Shown piece after piece: positions 10,077 to 15,289 of a stretch of DNA of 15,289 bases (position 1 is the first letter of the stretch; every line of letters begins with the position of its first letter). Below the pieces are notes generated by a model. The model did no database searches and was not told the DNA's origin. It was given only the letters and a program-made list of their open reading frames with translations. Location: assembly GCA_037178625.1 (NCBI GenBank), contig JAWZXG010000109.1, forward strand, positions 1 to 15,289, read 5' to 3'. A program made the position numbers and the translations under genes. The stretch is from Skeletonema tropicum. Taxonomy: Eukaryota; Bacillariophyta; Thalassiosirophyceae; Thalassiosirales; Thalassiosiraceae.

Positions 10077-10174
10077 GAGGCTGATTGAACTGGTCGCTCT
10101 TTGGGATTTTCGACCAATCAACTGTCAACTGTCAACTGTCAACTGTCTGGACAAGGCTGACTAAAGTGGTCGCT
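10077..10174. repeat. Degenerate 22-bp duplication flanking the minisatellite (copy 5)
   Basis: GAGGCTGATTGAACTGGTCGCT (10077-10098) resembles AAGGCTGACTAAAGTGGTCG followed by CT (10153-10174), sharing GGCTGA and GGTCGCT at the same spacing. The TCAACTG minisatellite lies between the two. This suggests an old local duplication inside the unit, before the unit itself was amplified. Confidence 0.6.
10118..10145. repeat. TCAACTG minisatellite, copy 5 (4 units)
   Basis: There are four exact units. Confidence 0.9.
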
Positions 10175-10179
10175 TTTTT

Positions 10180-10198
10180 GCGAGGGCTTTGCCCGAGC
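10180..10198. repeat. GCGAGGGCTTTGCCCGAGC motif, second copy in unit (copy 5)
   Basis: This is identical to the motif at 9977-9995. It follows a T-run (10174-10179) that is one base shorter in copy 4, and it lies immediately before the ATG of the 37-codon ORF. Confidence 0.8.
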
Positions 10199-10199
10199 T

Positions 10200-10313
10200 A
10201 TGTTTAGATTATTCAGTTGGCTGAATGATAGTACTAATCGAAAGAGATTGAAAAGAGCTTTCGATTGGTTGTCATATCGTCAAATTCGGGCTGTGGCTGT
10301 GGAGCCGGATTGA
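10200..10313 (+). CDS. Unrecognised 37-codon ORF, possible small protein or 5' exon (copy 5)
   Basis: This ATG-started ORF reads MFRLFSWLNDSTNRKRLKR, then AFDWLSYRQIRAVAVEPD and a TGA. It starts two bases after the second GCGAGGGCTTTGCCCGAGC motif. The product would be basic and amphipathic, with an aromatic N-terminus and a central arginine/lysine cluster. It is intact in every copy (for example 3483-3596), but because the copies are identical this is not evidence of conservation. I recognise no family, and it may simply be non-coding. Confidence 0.15.
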   Translation: MFRLFSWLNDSTNRKRLKRAFDWLSYRQIRAVAVEPD

Positions 10314-10455
10314 GAGCCACTGGTGACTTTCTAGACCTGTTTTTGAACGGATTGATTGAATGAAAGTCCTCCAATCAGGATAATTACAGGCCTAATCGAT
10401 AGAGCGCAATGAGAGCTTTCCAAAACGCCACTTATCGCCTTCATTGGCCGCGTAG

Positions 10456-10608
10456 GAGACAAGATATCAGCCATTGTCAATTTTTGATCTGCGTGTGTTG
10501 TGCTTTGATACGGCTGAGAAGGTGGTACCGCTTCAAAAATCAAGATGGCCGTCTCAAATTACATACCGCCATCAACAGAGCAATGCAATGATAAAGCTAC
10601 ATTCTACT
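10456..10608 (+). CDS. Candidate upstream exon of the TPR gene (copy 5)
   Basis: This open stretch of 51 codons begins just after an in-frame TAG and ends before a GT at 10609. It reads ETRYQPLSIFDLRV... and contains FDTAEKVVPL, then a segment with SRWPSQITYRHQQSNAMIKL. That segment has the spacing of a TPR helix pair, with small and large hydrophobics at helix positions. It is in the same frame as the terminal exon if the 54-bp intron is removed. The 5' edge is uncertain: the TAG at its start has a poor pyrimidine tract. Equivalent stretches are 3739-3891, 5976-6128, 8219-8371, 12692-12844 and 14933-15085. I infer coding from frame and pattern only. Confidence 0.35.
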
Positions 10609-10662
10609 GTGCCATGCCATCACCGTCCTCCTCTTCTATTCACTGCTTTAATATTACTGTAG
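10609..10662 (+). other. Candidate 54-bp intron between the two TPR exons (copy 5)
   Basis: The stretch starts GTGCCATG and ends TTTAATATTACTGTAG. Its middle is pyrimidine-rich (CCGTCCTCCTCTTCTATTC), and a TTTAAT near the 3' end could serve as branch point. Its length is a multiple of three, and it ends with an in-frame stop that removal would eliminate. The donor is weak. A longer intron beginning at one of the GT sites near 10522-10525 is an alternative. Copies are at 3892-3945, 6129-6182, 8372-8425, 12845-12898 and 15086-15139. Confidence 0.35.
10649..10657 (+). other. TAATATTAC nonanucleotide (copy 5)
   Basis: The exact nine-base string lies at the end of the candidate intron. TGCT (10644-10647) and AGCA (10661-10664) flank it as a 4-bp stem. 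Other copies are at 1691-1699, 3932-3940, 6169-6177, 8412-8420, 12885-12893 and 15126-15134. The string matches the nicking site of several rolling-circle replicons with Rep-type initiators, but it is AT-rich, the stem is short and no Rep gene is visible. It may simply be part of a splice acceptor. Confidence 0.3.
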
Positions 10663-11034
10663 CACCATGGAAGATCATCAGACATCATCAAGTTGCGATG
10701 TCAATCTCCTGATATTGGACCGGACCATCATGAGACTATTACATTAACATTATACAAGTACCTCGAACAGGCACTTCGGGCACAGAAGAGGCTTGACGAG
10801 GCGGATGAAGTTGCTGCAAAGATAGAAGAGAATAAGAAGCTCAAGTCGAATGAGAAGGTTGAGGCAGACAAGTCAGTTTGGGATGAGTGGATTACGGAAC
10901 CCTTCGAGAGCATCGTAGACCCGAATAAGAAGGAACGTGAGGAAGAGGAACGTATCAAGAAGGAAGTACGAGCTAGCAAGAAGGCTTGGAGGAGGATTCG
11001 TGAGGAGAGGTTTAAATTTTTGGACGCAAACTAA
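10663..11034 (+). CDS. Kinesin-light-chain-like TPR protein, C-terminal exon (copy 5)
   Basis: This encodes the same 123 residues as the copy-2 exon. It is read as continuing from 10456-10608 across the 54-bp intron at 10609-10662. In that spliced reading, the end of the upstream exon (NAMIKL) would supply the first helix of a further TPR, and SSDIIKLRCQSPDIGPDHHET its second helix and linker. The following TPR is then complete, before the charged tail. An out-of-frame ATG in a good context (CACCATGG, 10667) lies inside the exon and reads only 26 codons. Confidence 0.7.
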   Translation, partial: HHGRSSDIIKLRCQSPDIGPDHHETITLTLYKYLEQALRAQKRLDEADEVAAKIEENKKLKSNEKVEADKSVWDEWITEPFESIVDPNKKEREEEERIKKEVRASKKAWRRIREERFKFLDAN

Positions 11035-11205
11035 CGTAGAGGGGAGAGAGAAATGAATATCAAGAAGTTTTATGTTACTGTTAGGTGTTCGGGCAACAAT
11101 GTTTGTTGATTAATTGTGCCCTCGACTCTAGATGAAAAATAATGATTAAATAGTAAATGAGTATGATTGAAGATGTTCATGTGGCTGGAAAGCTTACGGT
11201 GCACC
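11035..11205. other. AT-rich 3' flank of the TPR exon up to the unit junction (copy 5)
   Basis: The 171 bp after the stop contain AGAGGGGAGAGAGAAATGAA, then ATGAAAAATAATGATTAAATAG. No exact AATAAA is present. A transcript end could lie here, but nothing marks it. The A-run varies by one base in copies 1 and 4. Confidence 0.4.
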
Positions 11206-12353
11206 CTTGAAGTCATTCAGCGTCACTCCTTGTCACTTGTCCAACCTAAACTCCCACGCACTCTACCCATCCAAACATCCATACCTCTCCTTCTATTGGT
11301 CGTATGAATGAGATGAGTAGTGATTTTGAATCCTCTCGTCGAGTTCTATCAATTGGTACTATTCAAGGCCAAATATCGATTCTTTGCCAATCAACTCAAC
11401 TAAATTGACCGTACCCCAGAAAGTCATCCCCAGCGCCGAAGACACTCCAAAATTTCGAAATTTCAACAAAATGAACAGAATTACCTCCACCACCGTCAAT
11501 TCTTCCATCGTCCATATAATATTTTCAATATCATCATTATCAATAATACCATAGCAATACCAAAATCAAAAATCAACAGCTCCCTCGCCTGGCGGCTCAC
11601 TCGCTCCTTCACTATTTCCACCACCGTACCGTTGACAGTATTTGCATTACTTCCATCTCCCTCGCCTCCGGCTCACTCGACTTTCGACTTGTCGCATCAT
11701 TCTTCCACTGTCTCGCTTCGCTCGACCTTCAATCCATTCATCAACATCGGCGGTGGTGTAATAATTCATCATCGGCGGTGGAATTACTTATTCAATATCA
11801 TTACGCTACATTCGGCTCACTCGCCATTCTCCACACGCCGCCGATGATGATGATGATTAATCCCAACCACACCTCCGATGATCATTCCAAACTACTAGTT
11901 CGCGTTAACTAACTGTTGATCATCATCATCGGCGACGGTGAGGAGGAGGAATAGTCAATCCAACATCCTCCTCCTCCTCGGATGTTGTTGGGATCATACT
12001 TAGATTGATAATGAATATATTAAATGAATACATTAAATTGTTGGGTAGTAAGTCTGGAGCGAAGCGGAGGATGTCGAGCACAGTCGAGGCAAGTTGATGT
12101 TGCACAATGGATTATTATCATGGACGGTACTGAGTTGATCTAACTATCATTGGACGGTACATGTAACTTAGTTCACTGATGAGCAATTGCTGATCTATGC
12201 TCAGTGTATTGTGCGAGGGCTTTGCCCGAGCAGTGAGTAGTTGGATCTTACTGAATTAAGTGATCGTTCTTCAGCGAAGCGTTTGATGCTTCCGTGCCAA
12301 CTGTCATGATGTGAGGCTGATTGAACTGGTCGCTCTTTGGGATTTTCGACCAA

Positions 12354-12381
12354 TCAACTGTCAACTGTCAACTGTCAACTG
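12354..12381. repeat. TCAACTG minisatellite, copy 6 (4 units)
   Basis: There are four exact units. Confidence 0.9.
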
Positions 12382-12898
12382 TCTGGACAAGGCTGACTAA
12401 AGTGGTCGCTTTTTTGCGAGGGCTTTGCCCGAGCTATGTTTAGATTATTCAGTTGGCTGAATGATAGTACTAATCGAAAGAGATTGAAAAGAGCTTTCGA
12501 TTGGTTGTCATATCGTCAAATTCGGGCTGTGGCTGTGGAGCCGGATTGAGAGCCACTGGTGACTTTCTAGACCTGTTTTTGAACGGATTGATTGAATGAA
12601 AGTCCTCCAATCAGGATAATTACAGGCCTAATCGATAGAGCGCAATGAGAGCTTTCCAAAACGCCACTTATCGCCTTCATTGGCCGCGTAGGAGACAAGA
12701 TATCAGCCATTGTCAATTTTTGATCTGCGTGTGTTGTGCTTTGATACGGCTGAGAAGGTGGTACCGCTTCAAAAATCAAGATGGCCGTCTCAAATTACAT
12801 ACCGCCATCAACAGAGCAATGCAATGATAAAGCTACATTCTACTGTGCCATGCCATCACCGTCCTCCTCTTCTATTCACTGCTTTAATATTACTGTAG

Positions 12899-13270
12899 CA
12901 CCATGGAAGATCATCAGACATCATCAAGTTGCGATGTCAATCTCCTGATATTGGACCGGACCATCATGAGACTATTACATTAACATTATACAAGTACCTC
13001 GAACAGGCACTTCGGGCACAGAAGAGGCTTGACGAGGCGGATGAAGTTGCTGCAAAGATAGAAGAGAATAAGAAGCTCAAGTCGAATGAGAAGGTTGAGG
13101 CAGACAAGTCAGTTTGGGATGAGTGGATTACGGAACCCTTCGAGAGCATCGTAGACCCGAATAAGAAGGAACGTGAGGAAGAGGAACGTATCAAGAAGGA
13201 AGTACGAGCTAGCAAGAAGGCTTGGAGGAGGATTCGTGAGGAGAGGTTTAAATTTTTGGACGCAAACTAA
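12899..13270 (+). CDS. Kinesin-light-chain-like TPR protein, C-terminal exon (copy 6)
   Basis: This encodes the same 123 residues as the copy-2 exon. The candidate preceding exon is at 12692-12844 and the intron at 12845-12898. The stop TAA is at 13268-13270, and 171 bp of AT-rich flank follow before the next unit begins. Confidence 0.7.
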   Translation, partial: HHGRSSDIIKLRCQSPDIGPDHHETITLTLYKYLEQALRAQKRLDEADEVAAKIEENKKLKSNEKVEADKSVWDEWITEPFESIVDPNKKEREEEERIKKEVRASKKAWRRIREERFKFLDAN

Positions 13271-14586
13271 CGTAGAGGGGAGAGAGAAATGAATATCAAG
13301 AAGTTTTATGTTACTGTTAGGTGTTCGGGCAACAATGTTTGTTGATTAATTGTGCCCTCGACTCTAGATGAAAAATAATGATTAAATAGTAAATGAGTAT
13401 GATTGAAGATGTTCATGTGGCTGGAAAGCTTACGGTGCACCCTTGAAGTCATTCAGCGTCACTCCTTGTCACTTGTCCAACCTAAACTCCCACGCACTCT
13501 ACCCATCCAAACATCCATACCTCTCCTTCTATTGGTCGTATGAATGAGATGAGTAGTGATTTTGAATCCTCTCGTCGAGTTCTATCAATTGGTACTATTC
13601 AAGGCCAAATATCGATTCTTTGCCAATCAACTCAACTAAATTGACCGTACCCCAGAAAGTCATCCCCAGCGCCGAAGACACTCCAAAATTTCGAAATTTC
13701 AACAAAATGAACAGAATTACCTCCACCACCGTCAATTCTTCCATCGTCCATATAATATTTTCAATATCATCATTATCAATAATACCATAGCAATACCAAA
13801 ATCAAAAATCAACAGCTCCCTCGCCTGGCGGCTCACTCGCTCCTTCACTATTTCCACCACCGTACCGTTGACAGTATTTGCATTACTTCCATCTCCCTCG
13901 CCTCCGGCTCACTCGACTTTCGACTTGTCGCATCATTCTTCCACTGTCTCGCTTCGCTCGACCTTCAATCCATTCATCAACATCGGCGGTGGTGTAATAA
14001 TTCATCATCGGCGGTGGAATTACTTATTCAATATCATTACGCTACATTCGGCTCACTCGCCATTCTCCACACGCCGCCGATGATGATGATTAATCCCAAC
14101 CACACCTCCGATGATCATTCCAAACTACTAGTTCGCGTTAACTAACTGTTGATCATCATCATCGGCGACGGTGAGGAGGAGGAATAGTCAATCCAACATC
14201 CTCCTCCTCCTCGGATGTTGTTGGGATCATACTTAGATTGATAATGAATATATTAAATGAATACATTAAATTGTTGGGTAGTAAGTCTGGAGCGAAGCGG
14301 AGGATGTCGAGCACAGTCGAGGCAAGTTGATGTTGCACAATGGATTATTATCATGGACGGTACTGAGTTGATCTAACTATCATTGGACGGTACATGTAAC
14401 TTAGTTCACTGATGAGCAATTGCTGATCTATGCTCAGTGTATTGTGCGAGGGCTTTGCCCGAGCAGTGAGTAGTTGGATCTTACTGAATTAAGTGATCGT
14501 TCTTCAGCGAAGCGTTTGATGCTTCCGTGCCAACTGTCATGATGTGAGGCTGATTGAACTGGTCGCTCTTTGGGATTTTCGACCAA

Positions 14587-14621
14587 TCAACTGTCAACTG
14601 TCAACTGTCAACTGTCAACTG
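14587..14621. repeat. TCAACTG minisatellite, copy 7 (5 units)
   Basis: There are five exact units, the same length allele as copy 4, three units earlier in the array. Confidence 0.9.
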
Positions 14622-15139
14622 TCTGGACAAGGCTGACTAAAGTGGTCGCTTTTTTGCGAGGGCTTTGCCCGAGCTATGTTTAGATTATTCAGTTGGCTGA
14701 ATGATAGTACTAATCGAAAGAGATTGAAAAGAGCTTTCGATTGGTTGTCATATCGTCAAATTCGGGCTGTGGCTGTGGAGCCGGATTGAGAGCCACTGGT
14801 GACTTTCTAGACCTGTTTTTGAAACGGATTGATTGAATGAAAGTCCTCCAATCAGGATAATTACAGGCCTAATCGATAGAGCGCAATGAGAGCTTTCCAA
14901 AACGCCACTTATCGCCTTCATTGGCCGCGTAGGAGACAAGATATCAGCCATTGTCAATTTTTGATCTGCGTGTGTTGTGCTTTGATACGGCTGAGAAGGT
15001 GGTACCGCTTCAAAAATCAAGATGGCCGTCTCAAATTACATACCGCCATCAACAGAGCAATGCAATGATAAAGCTACATTCTACTGTGCCATGCCATCAC
15101 CGTCCTCCTCTTCTATTCACTGCTTTAATATTACTGTAG

Positions 15140-15289
15140 CACCATGGAAGATCATCAGACATCATCAAGTTGCGATGTCAATCTCCTGATATTGGACCGG
15201 ACCATCATGAGACTATTACATTAACATTATACAAGTACCTCGAACAGGCACTTCGGGCACAGAAGAGGCTTGACGAGGCGGATGAAGTT
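15140..15289 (+). CDS. Kinesin-light-chain-like TPR protein, C-terminal exon, cut by window end (copy 7)
   Basis: The first 50 codons of the exon are present, through GPDHHET and the TPR helix up to LDEADEV, and the charged tail is lost to the window edge. The frame is intact as far as it can be read. The candidate preceding exon is at 14933-15085 and the intron at 15086-15139. Confidence 0.65.

Larger units (their letters stand above)
8970..11205. repeat. Tandem unit, copy 5 (2,236 bp, reference copy)
   Basis: This consensus-length unit is used here as the reference for sub-features. Subtract 6717, 4480 or 2244 to reach the same site in copies 2, 3 or 4 (copy 4 shifts by up to 8 bp after its indels). 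Add 2236 for copy 6 and 4472 for copy 7 (copy 7 shifts by -3 to +5 after its indels). The junction with the next unit is seamless: the sequence runs from TACGGTGCACC straight into CTTGAAGTC with no target-site duplication or spacer. Confidence 0.97.
11206..13441. repeat. Tandem unit, copy 6 (2,236 bp, consensus)
   Basis: This unit has the consensus length, four minisatellite units and an intact terminal exon. By eye it is indistinguishable from copies 3 and 5. Confidence 0.97.
13442..15289. repeat. Tandem unit, copy 7 (partial, cut by window end)
   Basis: The first 1,848 bp of the unit are present. It differs from the consensus by one GAT triplet fewer (four at 14079-14090), one extra minisatellite unit (14587-14621, five units) and one extra A near 14823. 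The terminal exon begins at 15140 and is cut by the end of the window. The array therefore probably continues beyond it. Confidence 0.95.

Noticed and set aside
10118..10145. CRISPR-like short repeats
   Set aside because: The 7-bp units are contiguous with no spacers, so this is a minisatellite.
10667..10747. 26-codon ORF from the CACCATGG context inside the TPR exon
   Set aside because: The context is good for a eukaryotic start, but this frame conflicts with the TPR-like frame and stops quickly. A start followed by an intron here was considered and found less convincing.
8970..11205. Helitron or other named transposon
   Set aside because: Rolling-circle transposition would explain tandem copies and gene capture, but I found no convincing terminal CTRR plus hairpin pair, no terminal inverted repeats, no target-site duplication and no transposase or helicase sequence.
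1..15289. Ribosomal RNA gene repeat or tRNA genes
   Set aside because: No conserved rRNA segment or tRNA cloverleaf with a TTCGA-type loop was recognised in the unit.

Overview
The window is almost entirely a head-to-tail tandem array of one 2,236-bp unit: six complete copies (starts 1, 2253, 4490, 6726, 8970, 11206) and 1,848 bp of a seventh (start 13442). No single-copy flanking DNA is visible at either edge, and the phase chosen for the unit start is arbitrary. Copies 3, 5 and 6 are each exactly 2,236 bp. By eye I found no base substitution between copies, only insertions and deletions.

The organism looks like a microbial eukaryote. The one recognisable protein segment is a tetratricopeptide repeat (TPR) of the kinesin-light-chain type. 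The reading frame seems to run through short introns, nothing looks like an operon or a ribosome-binding site, and long stretches are non-coding. A diatom or other stramenopile would fit, because such TPR proteins are abundant there, but this is a guess.

Layout of one unit, using copy 5 (8970-11205) as reference. (1) 8970-9500: C-rich, G-poor, no convincing gene, with two copies of a degenerate 24-bp direct repeat. (2) 9340-9990: nested inverted repeats centred near 9650, including a 16-bp pair, plus an 8-bp-stem hairpin at 9725-9751; base skew changes from C>G to G>C across this zone. (3) 9970-10320: two copies of a 19-bp GC-rich motif, a degenerate 22-bp duplication, a 7-bp minisatellite (4 or 5 units) and a 37-codon ORF. 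(4) 10456-11034: a probable 3' gene end in two exons, with a candidate 54-bp intron (10609-10662) between them. The last exon encodes a TPR followed by a highly charged helical tail. (5) 11035-11205: short AT-rich 3' flank.

The gene is represented only by what looks like its 3' end; I could not find a convincing first exon. Each unit may therefore hold a small multi-exon gene whose 5' exons I cannot recognise, or a captured gene fragment inside a satellite or rolling-circle element. Copy 1 carries 16 extra bases, all duplications of neighbouring bases, which break its exon. That looks like uncorrected long-read error near a contig end rather than real decay. Because the window is nothing but a perfect concatemer, it could also be a circular 2.2-kb molecule assembled as a line.
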